A DNA stretch of 64,000 nt, taken from assembly GCA_024234575.1 (NCBI GenBank), contig JACKOB010000002.1, forward strand, positions 806,001-870,000, in the 5' to 3' direction. The translations under genes and the position numbers were made by a program. Within the stretch, counting starts at the first letter, position 1, and each line of letters opens with the position of its first letter. The notes beneath the pieces were generated by a model that saw nothing but the letters and a program-made list of their open reading frames with translations, had not been told where the DNA came from and did no database searches. This document shows positions 1 through 9,953 of the stretch, piece by piece. This DNA comes from Hahellaceae bacterium. Its GTDB lineage: Bacteria; Pseudomonadota; Gammaproteobacteria; Pseudomonadales; Oleiphilaceae.

Positions 1-1460
1 CATTATTTCTTACAGATCATGAGAAGAAGAGAATCGGTGAGGCTGATTTCGTTGTTGTCTCAAAGTATGGTTTGTTTGTACTGGAGGTCAAAGGAGGCGG
101 CATTAGTTTTGTTGATGGTGTTTGGTCAACAATAGGACGAAATGGAACAAAAAAAATTCAAGATCCCTTTATGCAAGCGAACACGGCTGTTCATGCAATT
201 GACGCCAAAATAAAAAAACTAGTCAAAACACATGAAACGAGAATCCCGATTGGCTATGCCGCAGTTTTCCCAAATATCATTTGGGCTCAGAAAGGTGCTG
301 AATGGGATCGTGAAATGATTTGCGATAGGGAAGATTTAAGAAACTTCAATCATTGGCTCAAAGAGCTATTCGAATACTGGAACTGCCAGCGTCCGGCTAA
401 TGATAATTTACTCTCTCAGGACGATATAGAAGCTATTTCACTATTCTTAAGGCCAAGTTTTGAATTAGTTCAACCACTTTTTGACCACGTTAAACAAGTT
501 GAACAAGATGCTGTTAAATTAACTGAAGACCAATATCACTTCGTCGATATTGCTATGGAAAATAATCGTGTCATTTGCAGCGGAGGTGCTGGAACAGGTA
601 AGACTTTTTTAGCCGCTGAATTAGCACGCCGCATGCTTGCGGCCGGAAAGACTGTGCTATTAGTTTGTAAGTCATCCTGGCTTCGTCACTATCTAACGGC
701 AAGGATCCCCAGTGATCGACTTGCGATTGCTACAATGTCTTCGTTAGCCTCTGTAATGAGACGATCTGGCACCGACTGCTTTGATATCTTGATTATGGAT
801 GAAGGCCAAGATCTTCTTAATTTCAGAGACCTTCATCAATTAGATAACGTTTTGAAAGGAGGATTTTTTAATGGCCAATGGTACTTCTTCCATGATGCTA
901 ACAATCAATCAAATCTATTAACTACTGTTGAGCCGGATGCTTTGGATTGGTTGAAGTCAAAAAATAACCCTGCCGTTTTAAAGTTACGCGTGAACTGTAG
1001 AAACACAACAAATATTTTGAGCGCGATTCAGTCTGAGTTGAAATGTGATTTAGGTAAACCTACATTGGTGGAAGGCCCCGAAGTTGTTGAATATCGTGGT
1101 GATTGCGATGGTTTGATAGAAAAACTAGAAACACTAATAAAAGACCTCATGTCATCGGAACTAGATTTAGGTTCAATCACTATTTTGTCATCTGTACCCA
1201 AGAGAAAGTCGATAGTTGGCAAGCTTTCAACTGAAACTCAGGCCATGATTTCAGAACTGGATGACTACAAAGTCAGAAAAATTCCCTTTGATGAAATGAC
1301 TTATTCTCAAATAAAAGACTTCAAAGGTCTTGAGAATGATGTGATTATTTTGGTTGATATGCCACACCCTAGGAGTTTAGATGAGGAAGAAACTAAGGCA
1401 CTCCACTATGTAGGAATGAGTCGAGCAAGGGCAATACTTTATTGTTTTTGGAGTATTTAA
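1..1460 (+). CDS. NERD-domain nuclease/UvrD-like helicase (5' truncated by window edge)
   Basis: The reading frame is open from base 3, so the gene starts left of the window and 485 codons are visible. Bases 39-95 encode the core of a NERD (nuclease-related) domain, with GEAD followed by FVLEVKGG; the Asp and the E-x-K are the expected endonuclease-fold residues. A P-loop GGAGTGKT is encoded near 583-606 and a Walker B-like IMDEGQD near 795. The C-terminal end has the superfamily 1 signature (FKGLEND, then YVGMSRAR). NERD-helicase fusions are often found in bacterial defence and mobile islands. The gene converges on brxA with a 70-bp gap and is probably further transposon cargo. Its substrate is unknown. 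Domain calls are firm; a defence role is inference. Confidence 0.8.
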   Translation, partial: LFLTDHEKKRIGEADFVVVSKYGLFVLEVKGGGISFVDGVWSTIGRNGTKKIQDPFMQANTAVHAIDAKIKKLVKTHETRIPIGYAAVFPNIIWAQKGAEWDREMICDREDLRNFNHWLKELFEYWNCQRPANDNLLSQDDIEAISLFLRPSFELVQPLFDHVKQVEQDAVKLTEDQYHFVDIAMENNRVICSGGAGTGKTFLAAELARRMLAAGKTVLLVCKSSWLRHYLTARIPSDRLAIATMSSLASVMRRSGTDCFDILIMDEGQDLLNFRDLHQLDNVLKGGFFNGQWYFFHDANNQSNLLTTVEPDALDWLKSKNNPAVLKLRVNCRNTTNILSAIQSELKCDLGKPTLVEGPEVVEYRGDCDGLIEKLETLIKDLMSSELDLGSITILSSVPKRKSIVGKLSTETQAMISELDDYKVRKIPFDEMTYSQIKDFKGLENDVIILVDMPHPRSLDEEETKALHYVGMSRARAILYCFWSI

Positions 1461-1530
1461 TGAATGAATTTCCTTTGATCTGCTGCAAATGTTATTTAAC
1501 TTAACTACAAGGAAACACTCGCGGCGTAAA

Positions 1531-2259
1531 CTAACCATGTTTAACTGCAACTAGCGTATCCGCAACGCCTTGGTGTACCACTTCCAGCAAATTCGACCTG
1601 GTAATATCAAAAAAGCCCGTGGACACTTCAAAAGGGAACCAGGCAGAGTCTGAAACGAGTTCTTCAATCGAGTAACGTTGACGGTCGGTTGAGTAAAATA
1701 ATGCCCCAGTTAACCAAGTAATCAGCTCTGGGTTATCCACGGGATTTTTGCTTGCCAGATGAAACACACTTTGCTCGCCTGCTTCCAGCACACCCCACTG
1801 GGACAAGCTTTGCAGCATTCTCGTTGCTGCGCGGCGTACACTTTCGGTATCACCGTGTTGTTCCACTGTGCGACGAATCAATTCTTTGCTGTGAATATCA
1901 TCTTGCAAGCGAAATAATCGGCCGATTAATCGAGCCACCGAGGCAAAATAAGGGTAGCTCGCAACCGCTAGGCCCCAGTGGATAACCAATTTTTCTGAAC
2001 TATTAGCTGTGCGATAAAGCGCTTTCGCTTGCTCTTTGAAGGCCTGGTTCTTTTTATCTGTTTTAAACCAAACGCCAAACAACACATTTTTCGTTTTTCG
2101 CAGAGAAGTATCCCCGTTAATAAATGGGGCAAGGTAATCATCGATATGCGCATGCAGCTCTTCCTTGATGGCTCCGTTGATCACCCATTCAGCAGTTTCG
2201 TCTAGCCATTGGCGCTCGATATAGCGATCAAAACCAATGGTAATTTTCTTATCACTCAC
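1531..2259 (-). CDS. brxA: BREX protein BrxA (DUF1819-type)
   Basis: This 242-aa protein is the last gene of the BREX unit, 23 bp behind pglZ. No catalytic motif is visible. Its size, mixed alpha-helical character and position directly after pglZ fit BrxA of type 3 BREX, where the canonical order is brxF-brxC-pglXI-brxHII-pglZ-brxA. BrxA of other BREX types is a small DNA-binding protein of the NusB-like/DUF1819 kind; its exact task is unsettled. The assignment rests on sequence resemblance plus context. The gene ends 70 bp from the convergent NERD-helicase gene and no clear terminator hairpin is seen in that gap. Confidence 0.75.
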   Translation of the reverse strand: MSDKKITIGFDRYIERQWLDETAEWVINGAIKEELHAHIDDYLAPFINGDTSLRKTKNVLFGVWFKTDKKNQAFKEQAKALYRTANSSEKLVIHWGLAVASYPYFASVARLIGRLFRLQDDIHSKELIRRTVEQHGDTESVRRAATRMLQSLSQWGVLEAGEQSVFHLASKNPVDNPELITWLTGALFYSTDRQRYSIEELVSDSAWFPFEVSTGFFDITRSNLLEVVHQGVADTLVAVKHG

Positions 2260-2282
2260 AAATATCTCGACTTAATCGTTAT

Positions 2283-4280
2283 TTAATTTCTTTCTATCGT
2301 GACAAAAGGCACGATCACTTCTTCCAGTGCGATACCGCCATGGCCAACAATTCGCTCACCGTTTGCCACAAAGGCGGTTCGCCTGTTGGGCAGTAGCACT
2401 GTATAGTCCGCCGGCAAGCCACAGTTTGGCCAATTGATTGTTTCTGGATGCTTTTCTTTTGCCGTCTCACGTAGCAAAGCATTGGGGTACACTCTAGCAC
2501 GTTCACCCCGAGCATCTGCCGTCGCACCATCATTTATTTTACCCTGACCTTGGGCTTCTATGTTGCCATGGTCTGACGTCAGGTAAATTTTAAATCCTTC
2601 GTTAACCAAGCCTTGCAGAAGTTCAAACAAATAACCTTGATTCGCCCATTGAGCGACTTGGTTATGCATACCCGCAGCACCCAACATCATGCCATGCATA
2701 ATATCGTCCACCGTATTGATTACCAAGCCTGCAACGCGTAAACGGCGATCAGATAACGAGTCGATTAATGTTTCTACTTCACCAATCCCCAAATTCTTTT
2801 GATACATCACCTGGGCGCCAGCTAGGCCATACTCCATCCAGAACTGTCGCCATAACTTATCCTCACTACTGGTGCCATGGATGCTATTCGGAAACTGATA
2901 AGGCGCCTTACCCGCAAACATGGCCTGGCGAGAAACCGACGTGATGGTTGGCACCCAAGCAAAGGTAGCGGACTCTTGCCATTGCCAATGGTTCGTATCA
3001 AAGTTGTTTTGTAGCGTATCACGTAGCGTCACCCACTGGTCCATGGCTAGGCCATCTATCAGCACCAAGGCGGCTTTTTGTTGATCATTCTCTTCGATTT
3101 GCCGAGCCATGGCTCTTGGCAAGTGGTGCAGCATGGCAGGCGGATTCGGCGGATGGTTAGCTAATGCACCAAACCGTTGCAGCATCCACTGTGTGAAAAC
3201 CTCATCTACCTTTTCTTGCAAACGAGTGAACTCGTCTACGTCAATCACCTGCGGCTGTGTGTGATTCAGCGTTACAAGTTCTGCCCATCGATGAGAAAAT
3301 TGCAGCCAGGCTTGGTGTCGGGACTCTTCATTGGGCAAGCTCTCTTGGCATATTGCCAGTAGTCCTTTGGCGCGTTGTTGCGAGTGCTTTATCGGATCTT
3401 GCAGTAAGCCGACAATACTCCAATGGTCTTGCAGTTTTTCCGGGGTCTGTATTTCGATGGGCTGTAGAAAACCTTCTAAAAACAGGTTGTCGATATAAAC
3501 CCGCACATCATCATGGCCAAATGGTAGTACCAGCCGTTCTGGCACATGATATTCCGCTTCGGGCTCACTGATATTTCGATCCAGACTCTTTAGTACGCCC
3601 TCGATATAAATCGGCCAATGCCGCTGCAGAAAGGCGAAGAATTCCGCGCCTTTCGCGACGATCTCTCGCAAAGGCCAGTGCATGAATTCTTGTCGCCAGC
3701 CTAACAAAGCCACAATCCGCTCTTTCAACACGGGTGGAATGGCGATGTCCCGATAATGGGTACGCAACAAAGTACGCAGTAGGTCTGAAGGGCTTTGAAT
3801 TACCTCAGGGGCAATTTGATAGACATGGCGCAGGACGAAATCTCGACTGGCGATATCCCCCAGTTTGCCCGGTGTGTAATGTTTAATTGCCGTATCCAGC
3901 GCGTCCAATTCTTCAGGTTGCAGCAACTGAATGACACGGTAAAACACGTCAGGAAAACAATGGCTCAAAGAGAGAGAGCATACTTGCGCCTGACTGATGA
4001 TATCGTAGGGTAAATCACGCGCAGCGATCGTTTCCCCGTCGGTCACGACAATGACTGGCGCAGATGATTCCAGTTCGCTCGCTTCAATTCCTGCACGTAT
4101 ATGGCTTTCATACCAATAACGAAAGCTCACACTGTCTTCAAAGTAAACAAGATCAAAGCCTTGTTGTTGCAAAGCCTGCTGAATAGCGGCTTCGGCCAGC
4201 AGATTATCGGGGTCTTCCGCAATATACAGCCGCGATATCGCAATTGAGAATTCACTGAGTACGGAATCCCGCCAACTCAT
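2283..4280 (-). CDS. pglZ: BREX-3 phosphatase-fold protein PglZ
   Basis: A 665-aa protein with a C-terminal PglZ domain of the alkaline-phosphatase superfamily. Metal-site motifs are visible: LVLIDGLAMDQW at about residues 405-416, TSVSR at 447-451, TVDD near 523, TSDHGN at 568-573 and GHGG at about 646-649. The N-terminal 390 residues are helical and lack a recognised motif. PglZ is the hallmark protein of all BREX systems and is needed for both methylation-based self marking and phage exclusion. Its ATG overlaps the brxHII stop by four bases (ATGA, 4277-4280), so the two genes are translationally coupled. Length fits BREX-3 PglZ. Assignment is confident. Confidence 0.9.
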   Translation of the reverse strand: MSWRDSVLSEFSIAISRLYIAEDPDNLLAEAAIQQALQQQGFDLVYFEDSVSFRYWYESHIRAGIEASELESSAPVIVVTDGETIAARDLPYDIISQAQVCSLSLSHCFPDVFYRVIQLLQPEELDALDTAIKHYTPGKLGDIASRDFVLRHVYQIAPEVIQSPSDLLRTLLRTHYRDIAIPPVLKERIVALLGWRQEFMHWPLREIVAKGAEFFAFLQRHWPIYIEGVLKSLDRNISEPEAEYHVPERLVLPFGHDDVRVYIDNLFLEGFLQPIEIQTPEKLQDHWSIVGLLQDPIKHSQQRAKGLLAICQESLPNEESRHQAWLQFSHRWAELVTLNHTQPQVIDVDEFTRLQEKVDEVFTQWMLQRFGALANHPPNPPAMLHHLPRAMARQIEENDQQKAALVLIDGLAMDQWVTLRDTLQNNFDTNHWQWQESATFAWVPTITSVSRQAMFAGKAPYQFPNSIHGTSSEDKLWRQFWMEYGLAGAQVMYQKNLGIGEVETLIDSLSDRRLRVAGLVINTVDDIMHGMMLGAAGMHNQVAQWANQGYLFELLQGLVNEGFKIYLTSDHGNIEAQGQGKINDGATADARGERARVYPNALLRETAKEKHPETINWPNCGLPADYTVLLPNRRTAFVANGERIVGHGGIALEEVIVPFVTIERN

Positions 4281-7114
4281 GCTTCACCTACCTTTAACAG
4301 TAAGAGAGGCACTAACTCCGGCAAACTTTGCTGACGTTGGTTTAATTGGGCTTGCCAGTGCTTGGCTTCCTCTTCCAACTGGCGATGGCGATAGTCTCTT
4401 ACCTCAGGCAAGCCGATACGGTCTACTGCTCGTTTTCTTGCATTTAACGCATAGTGAAACTTGTCATCTTCCACTTTGAGTTGTTTAGCGTGGCCTGCCT
4501 GTAATTGCTGAAAAGTCTGTTCACCCACCGTTTCGGCGACTGTACGCGCTTGTGAAAATAATTGCTCGGTCAACGTTGGCTCTTCATCTACTGAGACAGG
4601 ATGCAACTCAGCATCCTGACTAAGCAGTGCCTCCCATATTCGATTCGCCGTGGTAGGGAAAGATTTACCTTCTTCAGTAAAGAACACCGGTAAAAAGGCA
4701 GAAGCTAATTGTTGCTGTGTATCGGATTCTGCATCATTGATCAGACGAATACGCCAGAGTGACCATGTACCCTGCACTGAGGCGGGAATACTCGGAATCG
4801 TCACACGCGGCACCGGCTGACCTTCGGCCCATGCGGGAATCTGTTGCGCAATACCGCGAACTCTCGGCTCATCTAATGAAATATGGCGAGTAGTTGGATT
4901 ATCTATGGCCGCTTGGCTGGTAAATACGCAATTGGACCACTGCTGTTGGTCTGGCCAACGTAATTGCCAGATACCCTCTTTTAGCTCTTCCGCTAGAGTA
5001 GACTGGTCTGAGCCTTCACCTTCAGAACGCAAGTAATTCACGGTCATACGCTCTACCCAATAGGGTAAAGGATACTGACTGAGTGCTTCGGCTTCGCCAG
5101 CATCTAGCGGGGTTTCATCAACAATGAGTAGTTTGCTGGCTTGGGCCTGGGTGGCTTGGCCGCGCAATTCAGCCAGGGCTTTTTCGATTTCTGCATCTAC
5201 TTGATCCGGGTTTTGCAGTGCGCCGGTGTATAACTCATCAAACAAATGGCCCGCCTGGCTGGAGTCTAGTACGTCGCCAGTTTTATCGACACCAAACTCT
5301 TCCAGAATGGTATTGAGCTTTTCTTCCAGTACCTCACGCACGCGGTGTTCAACAGTATCTTCAAACACAAAATTTAACGCACGCACCATATGCTTTTGGC
5401 CAATACGATCCACCCTGCCAATACGCTGTTCCAATCGCATCGGGTTCCAGGGGATATCGTAATTAATAATGACATGGCAGAACTGCAGGTTTAAGCCTTC
5501 ACCACCGGCATCGGTAGAAATCAAAATACGAGTATCACCTGCAAACTGATCCTGAACATGCTTGCGCTCCTCCATGGATAGCGAACCATTGAGCGTCACC
5601 ACTGACATCCCCCGGCTGCTTAAATACGCTGCCAGCATCAATTGCGTGGGCACAAACTCGGTAAATACCAGTACTTTTAGATTAGGATCATCTTCTTCAC
5701 GCTGCAGACGCGTTACCCAATCCAACAGGGCATCGGCTTTAGCATCGATACCTTGTTGCACACAACGTTCAGCCAGATCCAACAACACCTGTACTTCTTG
5801 TTTTTCGTTCTTTAAGGCTTTCACCCGGCTATTTAGCAAGGAATCCGTCTGTTGCTGACCGTCTAGCTCTTCCCAGTCGTCATCACTCAACAAACTGACT
5901 TGAGTGGCTAAGCTCGGTTTATTGAGCACTTCCAAACGCCGCAGCAAGGTGGCACGAATGGCTGCCGGGCTAGACACCACCAAACGTTGCATCAGAATCA
6001 TTAAAAAGCCGATGGCGTTTTGCTTGGCTTGCAGTGCCTGGTTGTAGCCCTCGCGCACATAGTCGGTGACAGCTTCATATAAGTCGCGTTGAATGGCATG
6101 GCTTGTCTGCCAGGCGACACTTACTAACTCTGTTTTGCGAGGTACAAATAAGGGGTCGCCATTGGCATCAATGGCCTGACACTTTTCAGTACGAATGACA
6201 TAAGGCTTCACCCGCTCCTGGGTCACGCTTTGTTCGTCGGGGAAAGCGTCACGGTCTAACAAGGACATTAAACGATGGAAGCCATCAGACTTGCCTTGAT
6301 GTGGTGTCGCCGACAACAATAAGAAATAGGGGGCGGCATCGGCCAAGCCCTGGCCCAATTTAAAGCGAGCCACTTGCTCGGTACTGCCCTGCAAGCGATG
6401 GGATTCATCCACAACGATTAGGTCCCAACCGGCCGCGATCACATTATCAAAACGTTGTTGGTTGTACTCCGCGACTCGGGCCACATCCCAACCCCGGCGT
6501 TTTTCGATAGGTTTGATGGAGTCCATGGAGCACACGGCCTGGTCCACCTGCTGCCAGGGGTTGCTATCACCACCCGTAAACTCACCTGGCATCAGTAGCT
6601 CAAAGTGTTCATTAAAGTGGGTTTGCATTTCGGCTACCCATTGACTGACCAAGCCTTTGGGAGCCACCACGAGAATGCGCCGCACCAAGCCACGCAGTTT
6701 TAACTCGCGCATCACCAAACCGGCTTCGATAGTTTTACCCAAACCAACTTCATCCGCCAGCAGGTAGCGCACTTGGTTTTTAGAGATTGCTTTATTCAGT
6801 GCTTTTAACTGGTGGGGCAATGGAATAACCGTGCTGCCGATAGGTGCCAGCAAGACATCCTCTTGCTGGCTCGCTGCCACACGGGCGGCTGCAGCCACAT
6901 AAGCAATATAAGCAGAATTAATTGCTGCCTGGCTTTGTAGTGGCTGCAACTGATCGGCTGCTAATTTGATGACCGTATCGGATTGCGAACACCATACCCG
7001 ATAATAACCCGAGCCCCATAAGGCCATGGCTTCGATTACCTTTACTGCTTGCTGATGGTTTGGGCTCCATGCCCATTGGCCAACCTTGAGCAAGGTTTCG
7101 CGTTGTGCATCCAT
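4277..7114 (-). CDS. brxHII: BREX-3 SNF2/DEAD-type helicase BrxHII
   Basis: A 945-aa superfamily 2 ATPase of the SNF2/RapA type. Motif I is ADEVGLGKT at about residues 120-128, motif II VVDESH at about 234-239, motif III LSATPHQ, and the C-terminal lobe ends in QRIGRVDRIGQ (motif VI). BrxHII is the helicase specific to type 3 BREX and lies between pglXI and pglZ, as here. The ATG at 7114 is chosen because it lies two bases behind the pglXI stop codon and gives a normal N-terminus; an upstream in-frame start at 7165 would sit inside pglXI. It overlaps pglZ by four bases. It probably moves on or remodels DNA during phage interference; that role is inference from the family. Confidence 0.9.
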   Translation of the reverse strand: MDAQRETLLKVGQWAWSPNHQQAVKVIEAMALWGSGYYRVWCSQSDTVIKLAADQLQPLQSQAAINSAYIAYVAAAARVAASQQEDVLLAPIGSTVIPLPHQLKALNKAISKNQVRYLLADEVGLGKTIEAGLVMRELKLRGLVRRILVVAPKGLVSQWVAEMQTHFNEHFELLMPGEFTGGDSNPWQQVDQAVCSMDSIKPIEKRRGWDVARVAEYNQQRFDNVIAAGWDLIVVDESHRLQGSTEQVARFKLGQGLADAAPYFLLLSATPHQGKSDGFHRLMSLLDRDAFPDEQSVTQERVKPYVIRTEKCQAIDANGDPLFVPRKTELVSVAWQTSHAIQRDLYEAVTDYVREGYNQALQAKQNAIGFLMILMQRLVVSSPAAIRATLLRRLEVLNKPSLATQVSLLSDDDWEELDGQQQTDSLLNSRVKALKNEKQEVQVLLDLAERCVQQGIDAKADALLDWVTRLQREEDDPNLKVLVFTEFVPTQLMLAAYLSSRGMSVVTLNGSLSMEERKHVQDQFAGDTRILISTDAGGEGLNLQFCHVIINYDIPWNPMRLEQRIGRVDRIGQKHMVRALNFVFEDTVEHRVREVLEEKLNTILEEFGVDKTGDVLDSSQAGHLFDELYTGALQNPDQVDAEIEKALAELRGQATQAQASKLLIVDETPLDAGEAEALSQYPLPYWVERMTVNYLRSEGEGSDQSTLAEELKEGIWQLRWPDQQQWSNCVFTSQAAIDNPTTRHISLDEPRVRGIAQQIPAWAEGQPVPRVTIPSIPASVQGTWSLWRIRLINDAESDTQQQLASAFLPVFFTEEGKSFPTTANRIWEALLSQDAELHPVSVDEEPTLTEQLFSQARTVAETVGEQTFQQLQAGHAKQLKVEDDKFHYALNARKRAVDRIGLPEVRDYRHRQLEEEAKHWQAQLNQRQQSLPELVPLLLLKVGEA

Positions 7115-7116
7115 GG

Positions 7117-9918
7117 TTAGAACAGGCTTTCTTCGCTGAGGCGAGTTTGTGCCTGGTCGTACCACATCAATAGTTTCTGGTCTTCTTGCAACAGGTGCTC
7201 AGGAATTTTCTCGGCAATATGAATAATGGTTTGGTACTCTTTTTCCTGAAAAGCTTTTTTAAAGCCCGCACGCACCGCCTCCATACGCACCAGTTTAATT
7301 TTCTTGCCGGTGTGGTTTTTATATTCCTCAAACTGTTTTAATAAAGCCCGTTCGCGCAACTGCTGTACCTGCTCTTCATTATTAGGATCTGGCACAAACC
7401 ATCGGTCTTTAGATTTACTTACCAGTTGCGAGTCGTCCTTATCCAAGCTGCGCATATCTTTAAAGTTGGTAGATAAGTAACTATGAATCTGGGCTGGCAC
7501 TGGCCCTTTGCCTTCGTATTTCAGGAAATTTTCTTTTAACAGGGTTGAAAGCTCCAACTGCATTTCGGCCTTTTTCCAGCCAGAGAGTTCGTTGATAAAT
7601 TTCGGGTGAATATCCTGGTAGGTTTGCGGCTTGTCATTAAGTTGCTGACGTAGCCATTCGATGGCCGAAGCTTCGTCATCTACAAAAATGGTGAGCTGGC
7701 GTAACTGCGAACTGGTCATGCGGGCCTTGTCGTATTGCACAATTTGCTCGGGCAAAAAGATCATGCCATCGCGTTCAGCGAAACGCTCCCGTAAGCCCTC
7801 TTGGAATTCTTTTGAAGAAAGAGGTACATCTCGGAGATTTCGAACGAAATAAGCTACTACTTGGTCAAAAAGAATACGAGGATCTCGTTCAGGAATCTTG
7901 GCCAAGTCATTGCCTTGGCGTTTTACGATGGGCAAGTAACCCAAGTGAGTTCTCACGAAATCCCACACACCGTCTTCATCAGATTCATTAACAAATCGGT
8001 CTTCAAACCCTCCATTGGGTTTGTAGGCAGAAATTACCAAGTCTTGTTTTACAGATGTAGTTGTAATTACCGAATTGAAACTTCTTTGTTTTTTATCTAA
8101 AGCACTAACATTCGCGACTATAAAACCCGCATCTTGTATTGCTGTCTGAATAGAGTTCCAAACTGATGCTTGGCTATTTGAAAATTCTACGGTAATCCAT
8201 CGTCCAGGCTTTAAAATCCGATATGTTTCAGAAAAGGACTTCTTCATTAAAGCCAAATAGAAATCAATTGATTTTTTGTGGACGTAATTAAGTACACAAT
8301 CATCTTTCATACTGCTATACACTTTTAACCAGGCTTCGGTAAAGTAATTTAATTCAGCATACTGTAAAGATTCGCCGAAAGGTGGATCAATGAACACATA
8401 ATCAACACTCTCATCTGGTAATAATACAGATGAACCCGAATTGACACTAACGCAACTATTTTTCTTGTTTGTCAGTTTTAATAACTTCTTCAGAGCATTT
8501 AATTTTCGTTCAAATACTGTGAAAAAATTCTTTTCTATTTGGAGTGATGGCACATATAGAGTTCCAGACTGGGCACCTTTCCCAGTCCCATCTCTGAACC
8601 TTTCGCGCCTTGAAATTAAGTTTATTACTGATGTGAGCAAAAACTTCATTTCTGGTGCCCCTGTTTCCAGTTTTTCTGTCTCAGCCCAAAGATACGAGTA
8701 GATACTTAATGCTCTAGCGGTAAACATCTGAGTAACATAAGAAATACCACTACCCGTTTTGACCTTTCTGGTTTGTCTTCCTAATGGGAATGTAGCTTCT
8801 GGCACCCAAGTTTGATTGACATTCTCGAATAGTTCTATTTTGTCAGTATCGTACTTTGATGGTTGATATCTAGCTTGCTTACCCCCAATTGAAGAAACGA
8901 CCTGCACCAGTTTGGTTTTTAGTTCCTTGACCACCTCACCATCTGGCATTATTGATGTAGTCCATACTCTTTCCAACTTGTCTTTCGTTAATGAAGCTGA
9001 GCACTTTGGACATGTGAATTCCGAATATAACTTATAACTAATTGGGTCTACAGCGAGGTCAAATAGGGTTTCTGAATTCATGCATTCAGGGCAGCTAAAT
9101 ACTTCCGACCATATATAGAAATCTGCAAAACCACTTCGTTTGCTAGTAGGGTCAATAGTCGAATAATTTTCTAAATATTTTGCCTTAGCCTCACTTAGTA
9201 GTTTTTCGATAACTGGTATTTTTACCGAGAGGTCTTCCAAGCTATTGTATCGACTAGCAACAAATGCAGCTAACGGAGAAAGATCACTTAGCGCAACATA
9301 ACGACTACCAACAGCTGAATATAATTCTTTGGTTTCAGCAGCCTTATCCGTGTCAAAAACATTCTTGTAAACATTGTTCCCCGCTACTCTATATCCTAAT
9401 GACTCAACAACCGCCTTATCACCACACATCTGTGCAGCAACACCAGTCATCCCTGTTCCACAAAAGCCATCAAACACAACATCACCTGGCTCTGTGTAGT
9501 GCAGGATATAACGCATTATTGCCTTATGTGGCACCTTGGTGTGGTAACTATGGGCGTTATAAATCGGGTCGTTTTTACCTTCACTCACATCCGCTGCATA
9601 AGGCTCACGTTTATACTTTTCATCCGGGTTATAAGGCCGACCATAGTGGGCAATAAAGTCCTCAATGAACGGATTAGGGCAAGCGGTGTAATAGGGCGGA
9701 TCGGATAGATTCAAAATGTCTTCATCTTCGCCAATGGGAAAGCCTTCGATTTTGCGAAACTCGGGGTCTTTGAGCTTTTCCGCTAGAATGGCCAGGTAGT
9801 AGTCACGTCGTTCTTGATCATTGGCAAAAGTCTTGCCCAAGCATTCTACCGGGCCATCTTGCTCCGGCTGGTTGGGGTTATCGAGGTCCAGTCCTGCTTG
9901 GGTTGAGGTGTTGCTCAT
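7117..9918 (-). CDS. pglXI: BREX-3 adenine-specific DNA methyltransferase PglXI
   Basis: A 933-aa DNA methyltransferase. Visible motifs: DPPY at residues 73-76, a SAM-binding FDGFCGTGMTG at 149-159, two CxxC pairs (CPEC at 276, CPKC at 303) that could form a zinc ribbon, and a second catalytic-type IDPPFGE at 510-516. In BREX this enzyme methylates a non-palindromic adenine site to mark host DNA. It starts a second transcription unit behind a 181-bp control region. Hand counts give about 45-53% GC for bases 7117-7800 and 9420-9918 but roughly 27-40% in between, so residues of about 173-706 may have a different history. Classification as the BREX-3 enzyme relies on its neighbours. Confidence 0.88.
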   Translation of the reverse strand: MSNTSTQAGLDLDNPNQPEQDGPVECLGKTFANDQERRDYYLAILAEKLKDPEFRKIEGFPIGEDEDILNLSDPPYYTACPNPFIEDFIAHYGRPYNPDEKYKREPYAADVSEGKNDPIYNAHSYHTKVPHKAIMRYILHYTEPGDVVFDGFCGTGMTGVAAQMCGDKAVVESLGYRVAGNNVYKNVFDTDKAAETKELYSAVGSRYVALSDLSPLAAFVASRYNSLEDLSVKIPVIEKLLSEAKAKYLENYSTIDPTSKRSGFADFYIWSEVFSCPECMNSETLFDLAVDPISYKLYSEFTCPKCSASLTKDKLERVWTTSIMPDGEVVKELKTKLVQVVSSIGGKQARYQPSKYDTDKIELFENVNQTWVPEATFPLGRQTRKVKTGSGISYVTQMFTARALSIYSYLWAETEKLETGAPEMKFLLTSVINLISRRERFRDGTGKGAQSGTLYVPSLQIEKNFFTVFERKLNALKKLLKLTNKKNSCVSVNSGSSVLLPDESVDYVFIDPPFGESLQYAELNYFTEAWLKVYSSMKDDCVLNYVHKKSIDFYLALMKKSFSETYRILKPGRWITVEFSNSQASVWNSIQTAIQDAGFIVANVSALDKKQRSFNSVITTTSVKQDLVISAYKPNGGFEDRFVNESDEDGVWDFVRTHLGYLPIVKRQGNDLAKIPERDPRILFDQVVAYFVRNLRDVPLSSKEFQEGLRERFAERDGMIFLPEQIVQYDKARMTSSQLRQLTIFVDDEASAIEWLRQQLNDKPQTYQDIHPKFINELSGWKKAEMQLELSTLLKENFLKYEGKGPVPAQIHSYLSTNFKDMRSLDKDDSQLVSKSKDRWFVPDPNNEEQVQQLRERALLKQFEEYKNHTGKKIKLVRMEAVRAGFKKAFQEKEYQTIIHIAEKIPEHLLQEDQKLLMWYDQAQTRLSEESLF

Positions 9919-9953
9919 AGCTTTGCCTTGTGATTCGCTGTCATTCTTTTTGA

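Noticed and set aside
1485..1500. GCAAATGT between the NERD-helicase gene and brxA, matching the target duplication plus a TGT transposon end
   Set aside because: The 8-mer is expected about once by chance in this window, and the following 40 bases lack anything like the 20-bp TnsB repeats of the right end. It remains a possible but unproven left end.
4277..7114. Helicase plus methyltransferase considered as a DISARM or type III restriction system
   Set aside because: PglZ, BrxC and BrxA in canonical order identify BREX type 3; no DrmABC-like genes were seen.
7661..9708. Several plus-strand open frames opposite pglXI, brxHII and other large genes
   Set aside because: They lie entirely inside well-supported genes on the other strand and have no recognisable domain or ribosome site.
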